From Saprospirales bacterium (GTDB lineage: Bacteria; Bacteroidota; Bacteroidia; Chitinophagales; JADIYW01), in contig JADJSS010000004.1 in the NCBI GenBank assembly GCA_016711605.1, forward strand, positions 194,648-258,647: a stretch of DNA of 64,000 bases. Reading direction: 5' to 3'. The notes beneath the pieces are model-generated. The model searched no databases. It saw only the letters and a list, made by a program, of their open reading frames with translations, and had not been told where the DNA came from. The translations under genes and the position numbers were made by a program. Shown one piece after another: positions 55,023 through 64,000 of the stretch. The first letter of the stretch is position 1, and each line of letters opens with the position of its first letter.

Positions 55023-57110
55023 TCACAACTCAATCACCAACGCTTTTTCGCTCAAATCCACAAATTTTAGGTTGTTCTCATTCAATAATTTTCTGAAGAT
55101 TTTTAAATGGTAATTGTTGTTGTCGCTTGATAAAATGAGTTGCTGATATTGAAAATTTGCTTTCACACTTTCAATATTTAAGAAGCAATTGTCACTTAAA
55201 ATTAAATAATCAACTTTCAACGGTGTTGAAAATGCTTTGCGCGTGTTGTCGTGATTCATTAAGTAAAAACTTTTTCCATTTATATACATCACATCTTTAT
55301 TGCAATAAAAATTTTTGTTTGAAATAGAATCGTTGAGTAAGTAATTTTTGTAATCAGAAATTCTAAAATTGCGATAAGAGTTTTTGATGCAGAATGAAAA
55401 CGATTTTTCTGAAATACTATCTTTTGAAATAATAATTTGTTGTTGATTTACGTTGCTTGCAATCACCAGATTTTTAGGAACAGAATAGATTATGATTTCG
55501 TTTTTTGAAATTTCATTTTTTGAATAAACAAACGACATCATAATAGTACATAAAAACAAACTTAAACAAGCCAATAAGAATTTTGGTTTTTGTTTTACGA
55601 TGGATATTGTCAATAGAATAATGGCTATAAATAAAATCAATAATTGCCATTTGGTGATGTATAAATTAAAGAGTTTTCCAAATGGCAAATTTGAAAAGAA
55701 ATAGGTGAGTTGTATAAAAATAGAAATGACAAATGAATTGACGAAACCAATTATTTTTGCTAAAAATGGAATAAAACTAAATGGAATTAACGCAACACTT
55801 AACCATAAAATGACTGCTGATAATGGTATGGCAAAAATATTGGCGAATAAGAAATAAGTAGGAAAGTTTCCGAAGTAATAAATACTCAAAGGTACCGTAA
55901 AAACTTGCGCTGCCAACGATGCCGACCATAATTGCCAGGTCCAGTCAACTGCTTTATTTGGATGGTAAAAAAGTGCATAAATTGGTTTATAGAAAATAAA
56001 TAAACCAAGCATGGCTAAGTATGATAATTGAAATCCAATATCATACAAATTATTTGGATCGATTAATAATTGCAGCAATGCAGCACCACCAAGTAAATTC
56101 AAGTTGTTAGAATTTTCTTTGCTGATTTTTCCATAATTCAATAAAGTAAACAGAATCGCGGCACGCACACACGCAGCAGAAAAACCGGTGACAAATGCAA
56201 ACAACCAAATGAACAACGTAATGAAAATGAATTTTGCAATTCTAATTTTCTTGTTTTTGTCTTTTATAAATGACAATATAAAAAGCAGCATTCCATAAAT
56301 AATACCAACATGCAAACCTGAAACTGATAAAATATGCAGAATACCTGTGTACGCAAATGCGTTGTATAATTCTACATCAATATTTGCACGATGACCTAAT
56401 AATATTCCATCAGCCAGTGCAAAATTGGCTGGTTTTGGTATGTATATTTTTAAGAGAGTTTGTACATACTTTCCGATATTATCACTGATGCGTTTTACAA
56501 AAAGCGATTTATGTTTTGTTAGTAGTTGATATTGTTGCAGCGCAATATATTGCTGATGAAAAATAGATTTGTATTTCAAATAATTTCTGTAATCAAATTG
56601 TCCAGGATTTTTTGGTGCTTCAACTGTATTGTATTTAAGATTAAACAATATTTCATCACCAATTTCTAATTCTTTTAGTGATGAATCTTTTGCTAAATAA
56701 ACCAATAGCTTTCCGGTTGCTACATGCGTTTTTTCTAAGCTATCAATTGTTTCATTAACTTGAATTACAGTTTTATACGACTTATCTTTTTCTTGTAAAG
56801 ATTCAAATATTATTCCTTTTGCAAATACTGCATTTTGCTTGCTAAAATGTAAATCCTGTGTTGAATATTTCTTATTGGTTGCCATTAAACCACCAACCAA
56901 AAACACAACAACATAAGCAATAGATGCACTTGCTTTTTTTATTGATAAATTGGAAACATTGTAATGAAATGCAATAAATAAAATGAAAATAAACAAACAG
57001 AAATACAAGCAATATTGAAATGGAATTGTAACTAAATTGAAAAGAAAAATTCCAGCAATGAGTGCTAAAACTATTTTAATTAACGGTAAATATTTGAAAT
57101 GAAAACCCAA
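55023..57110 (-). CDS. comEC: ComEC/Rec2 family DNA uptake channel
   Basis: 695 residues with many membrane helices, the length usual for the phylum. The ComEC core HILSVSGLHVGIIYGMLLFI, FAFVTGFSAACVRAAILFTL and LGGAALLQLLIDPNNLYDIG are present, with the N-terminal OB-like part (TGKLLVYLAKD, FNLKYNTVEAPKNPGQFDYR). The C-terminal metallo-beta-lactamase-like domain found in many ComEC proteins is absent or short. It moves single-stranded DNA across the inner membrane during transformation. The comM gene at 18.9 kb fits natural competence. Intact. A terminator for yidC lies upstream of its start. Confidence 0.9.
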   Translation of the reverse strand: MGFHFKYLPLIKIVLALIAGIFLFNLVTIPFQYCLYFCLFIFILFIAFHYNVSNLSIKKASASIAYVVVFLVGGLMATNKKYSTQDLHFSKQNAVFAKGIIFESLQEKDKSYKTVIQVNETIDSLEKTHVATGKLLVYLAKDSSLKELEIGDEILFNLKYNTVEAPKNPGQFDYRNYLKYKSIFHQQYIALQQYQLLTKHKSLFVKRISDNIGKYVQTLLKIYIPKPANFALADGILLGHRANIDVELYNAFAYTGILHILSVSGLHVGIIYGMLLFILSFIKDKNKKIRIAKFIFITLFIWLFAFVTGFSAACVRAAILFTLLNYGKISKENSNNLNLLGGAALLQLLIDPNNLYDIGFQLSYLAMLGLFIFYKPIYALFYHPNKAVDWTWQLWSASLAAQVFTVPLSIYYFGNFPTYFLFANIFAIPLSAVILWLSVALIPFSFIPFLAKIIGFVNSFVISIFIQLTYFFSNLPFGKLFNLYITKWQLLILFIAIILLTISIVKQKPKFLLACLSLFLCTIMMSFVYSKNEISKNEIIIYSVPKNLVIASNVNQQQIIISKDSISEKSFSFCIKNSYRNFRISDYKNYLLNDSISNKNFYCNKDVMYINGKSFYLMNHDNTRKAFSTPLKVDYLILSDNCFLNIESVKANFQYQQLILSSDNNNYHLKIFRKLLNENNLKFVDLSEKALVIEL

Positions 57111-57170
57111 CGAGTTGTTTTTTCAAAGATACATTTTTGTTGTATAAATTCTATATTGACTGAAAAATAA

Positions 57171-57205
57171 AAAAGTTCGGAATTCTTTAAGAGTTCCGAA
57201 CTTTT
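57171..57205 (-). terminator. Rho-independent terminator after yidC
   Basis: AAAAGTTCGGAA and TTCCGAACTTTT form a 12-bp stem; on the minus strand a T-rich run (TTTTTTATTTTTCAG) follows. It lies 70 bases after the yidC stop and 60 bases before the comEC start. Confidence 0.75.
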
Positions 57206-57274
57206 ATAACTTTCATTTTTCAAGACACATTCTATGCGTCTCTATGCTATCACCATCATTTTCACTTTCTAAAA

Positions 57275-59178
57275 TTACTTTCCTTGTTTTTTCTTCATTT
57301 CTTCTTGTTGTTTCAACATCTCTTGCATTTTTGTTTGAAATGCATTTTGCTTCACTGGTTTCTTTTTATTTGCTTGAATTTCTAAATGAATTTTATCTTC
57401 ATCTACAAAGAATTTTTGAATAATCCAGTTTTGTGCTAACGTAAGAATATTGAATAAAAAATAGTAATAACTCAAAGCAGCTGGCTGTTTGTTAAACATA
57501 AACAACAACATAATTGGCATCACATATTGCATGATTTTCATTTGTTGTGCCATCATATCAGCAGTTCCACCACCACCAACTGATGCTGGTTGTTGTTGCT
57601 GCGTTAATTTTGTTACTAATATAGATGAAGCAGCCATTAAAATCGTAAATAAACTAATGTGGTTTCCTATTAATGGAATGGCTGTTTTCCAAGTTACAAT
57701 TGCATCAAAGCTAGATAAATCGGTTGCCCATAAAAATGGTTGTTGCCTTAATTCTATCGATGCTGGAAACAATCGATACATGGCTATTAATATTGGCATT
57801 TGAAGCAACATTGGTAAGCAACCACCAAATGGACTCACACCAGATTGTGAAAATAATTTCATTTGTTCTTGTCCAAATTGTGCTTGGTCTGGAAACTTCT
57901 TTTTCAATTCGTCAATTTCTGGTTTTAGCACTTTCATCTTTGCCATTGACATTGATGATTTAAATGTAAATGGAAACGTAACTAATTTTATGATGATAGC
58001 TAATATCAAAATGATAATTCCATAATTTAGAGTAATTTTTTCTAATAAATGAAATATTGGTAAAATGAAAAACTTGTTGATTAAAGATAAAATACTCCAA
58101 CCTAATGGAACAATATTATCTAAACTTACATCCATTTTTTTCAATTCGTTAAATTTATTCGGACCCATGTATAAACGCATTGGAAAACTAAATGCGTTAG
58201 AATTATTAAATGGAATTTGTAATTGTGTACTAAATGTTTTTACTGTATCAACTCCTTTTGTTGGTGTACTTACTTTTATTTTTGCATCTTTATTAAATAA
58301 TTCTTTCGATGCAATAAGCGATGTATTGAAGAATTTTTGTTTATAGGAAACCCATTGTATAGGTGACTCTAGTGTTTTTTCTTTATCATTTGTAAATTCA
58401 TCATCTTCTTTTTCACCATTCATGTAATGCAATGAAGCATTGTAGCGCTCATCATCAATTCCACCTTCTTTTGCTGGAATATTTTGAGTCCAGTTTAATG
58501 TAATCGAATTGTTTGCAGGAATTACGTCAGCAAAATTAATTGCATTGATAGTAAAATCAGCAGCGTAACCTTTTCCGTTTAGAGTGTATTTGTGCTCATA
58601 AGTTTTACCATTTCCTAAATCTATTTTGTAAACTATATCTAATTTTTGATCACCAGAAATTTTTTGCGAAGTTGCAGAAGATGCAAAAAATAATTTTTCT
58701 GTTTCAATGATAGTTTTACTAGTATTTGCCAAAAATGAAAAGTTGAAATCAGAACCATGATCTTCAAATAAAATCAATGGTTTTTTGGTTGATGTTTTGT
58801 AATCTTTTAAAACTACTTTTTTAATAACACCACCTTTGTTGGAAAATGTATAAATACAATCTTCATTTTCAATAATAGTTAATTGTTCGTTAGCTTGTGC
58901 AAACGCAGCAAAACTACCTAAGTTTTGAGCTTGTGTTGAATCAGTTACATTTTTTAAGAACTCACTAGCATCCGTCTTTTTTCCAACTAAAGAATCAACT
59001 AAATTGGATGCTTTAGTTGAAGTTGCTGAATCACCAGTTGGATATTTAGAAGCATCTGTTTTTATTTTGGATGCGTTTTTTCATATTCAGCTTGCTGTTT
59101 AACGTTGTAAATTTCAAAACCGAAAAATATCAACATGATTAATGCAATTCCAATTACTGTATTTTTATCAAATCCCAT
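57275..59178 (-). CDS. yidC: Membrane protein insertase YidC, one frameshift near N-terminus
   Basis: The main frame 57275-58777 gives 500 residues. Upstream, ATG 59178 starts MGFDKNTVIGIALIMLIFFG, and a one-base loss in the A run near 59078 separates it from a long frame with LVDSLVGKKTDASEFLKNV, EDCIYTFSNKGGVIKKVVLK, TSTKKPLILFEDHGSDFNFS that runs into the main frame. Full protein about 634 residues: periplasmic beta-rich P1 domain, then five membrane helices with FNILTLAQNWIIQKFF and PFGGCLPMLLQMPILIAMYR. YidC inserts inner membrane proteins. As an essential gene it must be functional, so the shift is likely a sequence error. A consensus promoter lies at 59197-59227. Confidence 0.95.
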
Positions 59179-59196
59179 TTTTTTTTAATTGAGTGC

Positions 59197-59227
59197 CAAA
59201 GGTACAAAATACACTCAACGTTGCAAA
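59197..59227 (-). promoter_or_regulatory. Consensus Bacteroidota promoter for yidC
   Basis: On the minus strand TTTG (59224-59227), exactly 19 bases, then TACCTTTG (59197-59204): a perfect TTTG-N19-TAnnTTTG promoter. The yidC ATG at 59178 is 18 bases further on. Confidence 0.85.
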
Positions 59228-59900
59228 ATCACTTGACTATGAAATGTTTAATTATTTTTAGCTAGTGTTAAATAATTAAATTTTAACGTTTTAAATGGAA
59301 CTTTCTTTTACTCAACTGTTTTTGGTCGGTCGACTTTGTGCCGTCTCTTGCAGCTATTTGGTGTGTAACCAACAATCACCAACCAAATAAACCCAATGAA
59401 CCAAAAATTAATACTTAATTTAACTTTAGCCGCCACGCAGGTAATGCTTAATTCCACCGCTACAATTATAGAAATACATATATAGGAGTTGATGCTGAGC
59501 TATCCAAAGCAAATACTTAGTGATTTTAAATAAATTGGCATATCACAATCATTTATGCTATCACAGCTGCTACAAATGCTTTGGCTTTAAATATTATTCA
59601 GCAAAAAAATAATTTACGCTGTACCTTTAACTATTTATACATGCTCATCAACCTTAGTTGCAATAGCATCAACTGCTTGTGCTGTATAGAAATTTAATAC
59701 TGCTGTGGCATCAATAGCTAAAAAATAAGAAGTATAGCGTATTGCAATTATTTTATTGTTGATGCTTCAGCTTTTGCTACTAATGCTGAATAATTTACAA
59801 TTTTTAACACATTTAATAAAATAAATAAAAATCACTATCGTTATCTATTTAACTGTACAGTATTTTTTAAAATAATTTTTAACTTTTAATCAATAATAAA
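59228..59900. other. 673 bases without an intact gene; degenerate coding-like sequence
   Basis: A possible former gene start at 59396 reads MNQKLILNLTLAATQVMLNS on the plus strand and stops after 29 codons. Further on, short alanine-rich frames appear (ITAATNALALNI on plus, AIDATAVLNFYTAQAVDAIA on minus) with many stops. The alanine richness and G+C-richer codons suggest a decayed gene, but I cannot name it. No RNA gene or terminator was seen. Confidence 0.45.
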
Positions 59901-60530
59901 ATGTCAACAGGATATTTTCTGCCGAGCGATGATGCAGGCAAAGAGCTTTGGCTCAAAAATTTTGCAGCCAAATTACCCACCTATGCTACTAAATATGCCA
60001 TACCAACTTCTGATGTAACAGATATGCAAAAAAGTAGCACCTACTTTACCTTTATTTTAGATTATAACAATCAATTTAAAGACTACAGTAAAAAATTAAC
60101 TGAGTACAAAAATGAAATGCGAAGTGGCAACACTCAAAATAATACACCAAGTGTATTGCCTCAAACGCCTAATTTCGCTACCATTCCACCAGTAGTAGAA
60201 CCTAGTATTTTCGATAGAGCCGTTTCAATTGCAAATCGTATAAAAAGCCACACAAAATACACGATAGCAGATGGCACAGATTTAAGTATTGAAAGTTTAC
60301 CAAAGCCACGAAAAGTGGTAGATGCCATCAATGCTAAACCATTGTTGCAATTGAGTTTAGTACAAGGCGGACACCCAGAAGTAGCATGGACAAAAAGCGG
60401 TTTCGATGCTTTAGAAATACATGTGGATAGAAGCGATGGCAAAGGTTTTGGTCCTGTTTCGGATGGTAGTTACCTTTTTTTTGCGGGCTTTTTTTCGGAA
60501 GCATTGGACAAAAAAATCGCTTTGTTATAA
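59901..60530 (+). CDS. Hypothetical protein with proline-rich linker
   Basis: 209 residues. Order: a helical N-terminal part (GYFLPSDDAGKELWLKNFAA, SSTYFTFILDYNNQFKDYSK), a linker with Asn and Pro (QNNTPSVLPQTPNFATIPPV), then FDRAVSIANRIKSHTKYTIA and a beta-rich C-terminal part (LQLSLVQGGHPEVAWTKSGF, DALEIHVDRSDGKGFGPVSD). I recall Bacteroidota relatives of this shape but no named function. The last 25 residues look shortened or shifted near 60470 at a T run. G+C content is higher than in the neighbours. A dispersed-family protein, possibly recently acquired. Confidence 0.5.
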   Translation: MSTGYFLPSDDAGKELWLKNFAAKLPTYATKYAIPTSDVTDMQKSSTYFTFILDYNNQFKDYSKKLTEYKNEMRSGNTQNNTPSVLPQTPNFATIPPVVEPSIFDRAVSIANRIKSHTKYTIADGTDLSIESLPKPRKVVDAINAKPLLQLSLVQGGHPEVAWTKSGFDALEIHVDRSDGKGFGPVSDGSYLFFAGFFSEALDKKIALL

Positions 60531-61105
60531 ATAGACTTTTGTTTTTAAAGCAATGCCTTTTCGAGCCGCCTAAAGTTGGTTTTGTTCGAGTTCTATAAAA
60601 ATTCAGCCAATTTCTTTTACAAACAACTTTATAATAAGTGGTTTTTTTTTTAGTTTCGTAAGAATAATGGCTTTATCCAAATGAACAACCACAACTTTTG
60701 GCGCTAAAAAGCCATCTACCGATTAGATAATACATTTTTGATTTTACTGCGGTTTTTGCAAACCTACGCGGTCGCTCTTTCCATTTTAGTGATTTATTTT
60801 ATACTGTTTTAATTAGAATGAATAATGTGATAACTATCAAAACAGATGTAGTTTTTAATTACCTTTTATAAAGTTCCCCTTAATTTTTTATTTGCGTTTG
60901 GTAGGTTCGCGGCCGGTGGTTTTTTTACCAAACTTTCCCCAAGAATATTTTATTGGAACGTTCGAAGAATTTTATTTTCTTTTTATTAAATGTTTTTTGC
61001 GTTTATATTTTGTAGTATTTGGTTGTTTAAATTTTTTTCTGTTTGTTAGTATCTATATAAATAAAAACTATTCTATTTTTTGTATAATTGCAAACAACCA
61101 TATAC
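60531..61105. other. 575 bases without a gene
   Basis: Only short scattered frames. The first about 80 bases may hold the shifted end of the preceding gene. The last 25 bases include TATAATTG at 61083-61090, the same -7-like form used before the next LytTR genes, so the promoter of the TPR-LytTR gene probably lies there. Nothing else is seen. Confidence 0.5.
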
Positions 61106-62884
61106 ATGCGATACACATTTTTACTTTTAAGTTTGATAATAGGTTTGGATTTATTTGCTCAAACACCACAAGCAGATAAGTTAAAAGAGATTTTGCAAAA
61201 TCAAAATTTAGAAGATACTGCTAAAATAAGTTACTACCAGCAATTAGCACAATCAATAGTCCAAACTGCACCTGACTCTGGTTTAAAATATGCTATGTTA
61301 GGTTTTGAATTAGCGAAGCAAAAAAATGCAGTAAAAGATCAAATGATTTTTTATAAAATTATGAGTATTGGACAAGCTACTAAAGGCGATTATGCTACTG
61401 CCAAAGAAACAGTAAATAAAGGAATTGAGCTGTATAAAAATGCAGATCAAAAACAAGCATTAGGTGATTTATATCACAACCTTGGAATTATAAATTATAG
61501 ATTACAAGATTTTGAAAATAGTATAACTGCCTACCAAAAATCATTAGATATATCTGGTACATTAAATAACAATACTGCTTTTGTAAAAACAAAAGTAAGC
61601 ATGTTGTCATTGTATGTCGATATTAAGAAGTTTGACAAGGCATTACAATTAGGAAATGAGTTAGTTGATTATATAAATAATAAAATGCCCAACGATAAAC
61701 TAGTATTAGGCAAAGCATATCAAAATATAGGATATGCGTATTGGCGAAGTGGTTATTTAGATAGTGCTATGCTGAATATTCAGAAAGCATATTCTATTCA
61801 TAAACCAATAAATCACTATGATGGATTGATAAATGAATTAGGCACATTTGCACAGTATTATACAATAAAAAATCAGTATGCAAGTTCAATAGAATATTTA
61901 AATGAATCTTTAAGATATTCTAATAAAATTGGACATGCAGAAACACAATGCCGAACCAGTATTTTATTGTCTGAAAATTATACAAAACTCAATGATTTAG
62001 TAAATGCAAAGAAATATGCTGATAGTGCAGTAGTCATTGCGGATAGAACACAATTAAAAAATCTACAAAAATCTGCTTATGATAACGTAGCCAAATTAAG
62101 TGCAGCACAAGCAGATTATGAAAAAGCATACAAAGTAAAAGTCATTGCTGATTCTATCCAAACTAAAATAATAAAAGGACAAAATATAGAACATGCACAA
62201 GAGTTAGATATAAAATATGAAGTAAAAGAAAAGCAAAATATAATAACCGAACAAAAGGCTGCAATAAAAACACATAAAAGCTTAAATATATTATTGTTTA
62301 TTTTAGGCGCAATAAGTTTAATAGGCGGCTATTTTATCTACACCTACCTCAATAAACAAGCCCAAAATGCTAAACAAAAAGCACAGCAATTAGCGATGCA
62401 ATTAAATGAAGTTTGGTTAAAATATGAACAATTATACGAAAACCAATCTATAGAAACGAGAGGGGTACTGGTAGAAAACGAGCAATCTACTCCTATTAAT
62501 TTAGATTCCGATGAACAACAACAAGAAAAAATAATACAACAACATTCAGAAAATAATACGTATATAGAATTTAAAGAAGATAGAGAAATTAAAAAAATTG
62601 CATATACAGCCATATACTATATTAAGAGTGGAAAGAATTATCAAGAGTTTTTTGATAAAAGTGATAAACGAATTGGAATGATATTATTACCATTAAGTAA
62701 TCTACATCAGTTATTGCCAGAAAATTTTTGTAGAGTGCAAAAAAGTTATATTGTAAACAAGAATTATTTAGCAGAAAAGAAAATTATTAAAAGAGGAAAA
62801 AAAGAATTTGTAATGCTTAGTAATGATGTAGAAATTCCATTTAGTGATAAATTTGATGAAATAGACGGTTTTCCGCTACTTTAA
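61106..62884 (+). CDS. TPR-membrane-LytTR regulator
   Basis: About 592 residues from the start MRYTFLLLSLIIGLDLFAQ, a signal peptide. Residues about 25-370 are TPR-type helices facing the periplasm (YHNLGIINYRLQDFENSITA, NIGYAYWRSGYLDSAMLNIQ, LNESLRYSNKIGHAETQCRT), then a membrane helix (LNILLFILGAISLIGGYFIY), a coiled coil and a C-terminal LytTR domain (AIYYIKSGKNYQEFFDKSDK, LSNLHQLLPENFCRVQKSYI, EIPFSDKFDEIDGF). LytTR domains bind paired direct repeats in DNA. One polypeptide senses outside and binds DNA inside, with no kinase. Intact. Confidence 0.88.
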   Translation: MRYTFLLLSLIIGLDLFAQTPQADKLKEILQNQNLEDTAKISYYQQLAQSIVQTAPDSGLKYAMLGFELAKQKNAVKDQMIFYKIMSIGQATKGDYATAKETVNKGIELYKNADQKQALGDLYHNLGIINYRLQDFENSITAYQKSLDISGTLNNNTAFVKTKVSMLSLYVDIKKFDKALQLGNELVDYINNKMPNDKLVLGKAYQNIGYAYWRSGYLDSAMLNIQKAYSIHKPINHYDGLINELGTFAQYYTIKNQYASSIEYLNESLRYSNKIGHAETQCRTSILLSENYTKLNDLVNAKKYADSAVVIADRTQLKNLQKSAYDNVAKLSAAQADYEKAYKVKVIADSIQTKIIKGQNIEHAQELDIKYEVKEKQNIITEQKAAIKTHKSLNILLFILGAISLIGGYFIYTYLNKQAQNAKQKAQQLAMQLNEVWLKYEQLYENQSIETRGVLVENEQSTPINLDSDEQQQEKIIQQHSENNTYIEFKEDREIKKIAYTAIYYIKSGKNYQEFFDKSDKRIGMILLPLSNLHQLLPENFCRVQKSYIVNKNYLAEKKIIKRGKKEFVMLSNDVEIPFSDKFDEIDGFPLL

Positions 62885-62888
62885 ACAG

Positions 62889-62966
62889 GTAATTTCGTCA
62901 AGTAAAATTCCATTTCGTCAATAAATTACGATAAATTGAACATTTTAAAATATAATTGCAAAAAAA
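62889..62966 (+). promoter_or_regulatory. Promoter region with paired ATTTCGTC direct repeats, upstream of the LytTR-only gene
   Basis: AATTTCGTCA (62891) and CATTTCGTCA (62911) are 20 bases apart, and a TATAATTG box follows at 62951-62958 in a TTTTAAAATATAATTGCAAA context. The same layout occurs at 63340-63420. The spacing, about two helix turns, is what LytTR dimers require. Confidence 0.6.
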
Positions 62967-62996
62967 TTACTACTGCGCTCAGAAGAATATTTGCAA

Positions 62997-63325
62997 ATGA
63001 AAAATTATCTGTTTGTATATGATGAAGATAGGTTACAACATAAAATATACTTTAATGATATTTACTATATTATGTGTGAGGAAAACTATGTCAAAATTTT
63101 AGGTAAAAGAACAGATAAGTATTTGGCGATGCAATTGATTACATTAAAAAAAATGCACAGCCAATTACCTAATAATTTTTGTAGAGTTCAAAAAGATATA
63201 TCATAAACTTAAACCATATCCAATCAGATGAAGTAATTAAAGAAGGCAAAAAGCAGTTTATCGTACTCACAAATGGCACAAAAATTCCAATAAGCGATAA
63301 TTACGACTTTAAAAAGGAAGTATAA
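62997..63325 (+). CDS. LytTR DNA-binding domain protein, one frameshift
   Basis: From ATG 62997 the frame reads MKNYLFVYDEDRLQHKIYFN to NNFCRVQKDIS and stops at 63204-63206; a one- or two-base indel near 63195 hides the rest, INLNHIQSDEVIKEGKKQFI to YDFKKEV with stop at 63323-63325. This gives about 109 residues, a stand-alone LytTR domain without receiver. The C-terminal half matches the LytTR of the gene at 61106 block for block (FCRVQKSYIVN versus FCRVQKDIS-INL). It may act as a co-regulator or competitor of that protein. Confidence 0.75.
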
Positions 63326-63339
63326 AACCGATATTTTTG

Positions 63340-63420
63340 TCCATTTCGTCCATAAAATTCCATTTCGTCCATAAAACACAACAAAAATCAATATTTTAAA
63401 ATATAATTGCAAAAAATTAC
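63340..63420 (+). promoter_or_regulatory. Promoter region with paired CATTTCGTCC direct repeats, upstream of the secreted protein gene
   Basis: CCATTTCGTCCATAAA occurs at 63341 and again at 63360 (19 bases apart). A TATAATTG box at 63402-63409 lies 41 bases after the second repeat, against 40 bases at the upstream copy, and the ATTTTAAAATATAATTGCAA block is identical. Both regions derive from one duplicated regulatory segment. Confidence 0.65.
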
Positions 63421-63424
63421 GCTT

Positions 63425-64000
63425 ATGAGAAATACCTACATTAACATCTTATTATTGCTATTTTTTGGTTGTGTATTAAATGTGAATGCACAGACTTATA
63501 CTGTTACATATACACCTACACTTTATAATCCAATTAGTTGTCCATCAAATAATCCTCTAAATAATGAGTATTTATTACCTAATTGTTCACCATCATCCCA
63601 AACCTACACATATAATTCTGGCAATTACAAAGTATCACATAGAGGTTATAATACAAGTACAAAAGAAATTACATTTAGATTAGAAAGATGTAGTGGTTAC
63701 ATCCCATCTTCTGGTGGTAACACATATTTCTTTTGCGGGCGATAATCAGTGTCTATCTTTCGCACCATCATCTGGATTACAAAGTTATGTTGATGTAAAT
63801 ATGAATGTAAATCTAATTGGAAATTATACATTTGATTTTTATGTTAAAACTAGTGGCGGTAGTAGATATTACGCTGGAAATTTAAGTATAAATGTTACTG
63901 TTACATCACCACGCCATTGCCAACTGGATTAACGCACTCATTTGGTTCTTATAATCAGGCGATAATACATATCCTATTTATCTTGACTGGAACTCAGTTA
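63425..64000 (+). CDS. Secreted protein, frameshifted and cut by window edge
   Basis: From ATG 63425 a signal peptide (MRNTYINILLLLFFGCVLNV with NAQ) leads into a Thr/Tyr/Asn-rich mature part (TYTVTYTPTLYNPISCPSNN, SGNYKVSHRGYNTSTKEITF). A shift near 63728 leads to FAGDNQCLSFAPSSGLQSYV and NLIGNYTFDFYVKTSGGSRY, and another near 63915 to LPTGLTHSFGSYNQAI at the edge. Probably an extracellular beta-sandwich or adhesin-like protein; any sorting signal would be outside the window. Downstream of the paired repeats, it is the candidate target of the LytTR proteins. Confidence 0.6.

Noticed and set aside
55023..55026. Overlap of the small gene at 54823 with comEC through a start at 55026
   Set aside because: The extra 15 residues are hydrophobic and unlike the rest; the ATG at 54981 gives a compact protein.

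Overview
The window is AT-rich chromosomal DNA from a member of the Bacteroidota, most likely the Chitinophagia/Saprospiria-like part of the phylum. The evidence is the gene families present: DUF4296 lipoprotein, a TonB-dependent-type beta-barrel with an N-terminal carboxypeptidase-regulatory-like domain, PD40/TPR envelope protein, formimidoylglutamase-like protein, Bacteroidota ComEC and LytTR proteins with TPR. Promoters also fit the Bacteroidota form TTTG-N19-TAnnTTTG; a perfect example precedes yidC. No rRNA, tRNA, CRISPR array, IS element or phage was found.

Layout. 1-14.6 kb holds ordinary genes: hemF (cut by the window edge), secreted and lipid-anchored proteins, VanW-like protein, methyltransferase, icd, a sphingomyelinase-C-like nuclease-fold enzyme, ruvB, a trypsin-like protease pair and pssA. 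14.7-20.5 kb holds a broken small membrane gene, a sphingosine-1-phosphate-lyase-like enzyme, a heavily frameshifted S15/CocE hydrolase, a degenerate duplicate of that hydrolase's 3' end, and comM. 20.6-27.5 kb is the most notable region: nine co-directional genes for NAD and ADP-ribose turnover (NrtR-like regulator, PRPP synthetase, NADAR/YbiA, crystallin-J1-like protein, macrodomain, ADP-ribosylglycohydrolase, Tpt1/KptA RNA 2'-phosphotransferase, PPP-type phosphatase, NAMPT). It has a recognisable promoter and palindromic operator in front, and G+C-richer CTTTGCG-type repeats between genes. 27.5-37.5 kb holds a formimidoylglutamase-like protein, an outer membrane beta-barrel protein, PD40/TPR protein, an MBL hydrolase, DUF1826-, DUF1801- and SDR-type proteins, ribH and a TPR membrane protein. 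37.6-48.6 kb holds recF, a dciA-like gene, trxA, a DUF58 gene, two alpha/beta hydrolases, an ECF sigma factor with a small membrane partner, xerD, aroQ, a DEAD-box helicase and yggS.

48.7-54.2 kb is the biotin pathway: bioB, then an array of ten 21-bp repeats, then bioF-bioD-fic-bioA with a Fic enzyme set inside the operon. 54.3-59.2 kb has a small two-gene module, comEC and yidC. The last 5 kb is gene-poor with degenerate sequence, then a TPR-LytTR sensor-like regulator, a LytTR-only regulator and a secreted protein. The last two genes share a duplicated upstream region with paired CATTTCGTC direct repeats set 40-41 bp before a -7-like box, a good candidate for LytTR binding sites.

More than twenty genes or gene ends are broken by one-base frameshifts, mostly at A or T runs, clustered at 14.7-33.5 kb and 54-64 kb. 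Because single-copy essential genes such as yidC are affected, many are probably read or assembly errors. I give merged coordinates for such genes and state where the frame changes.
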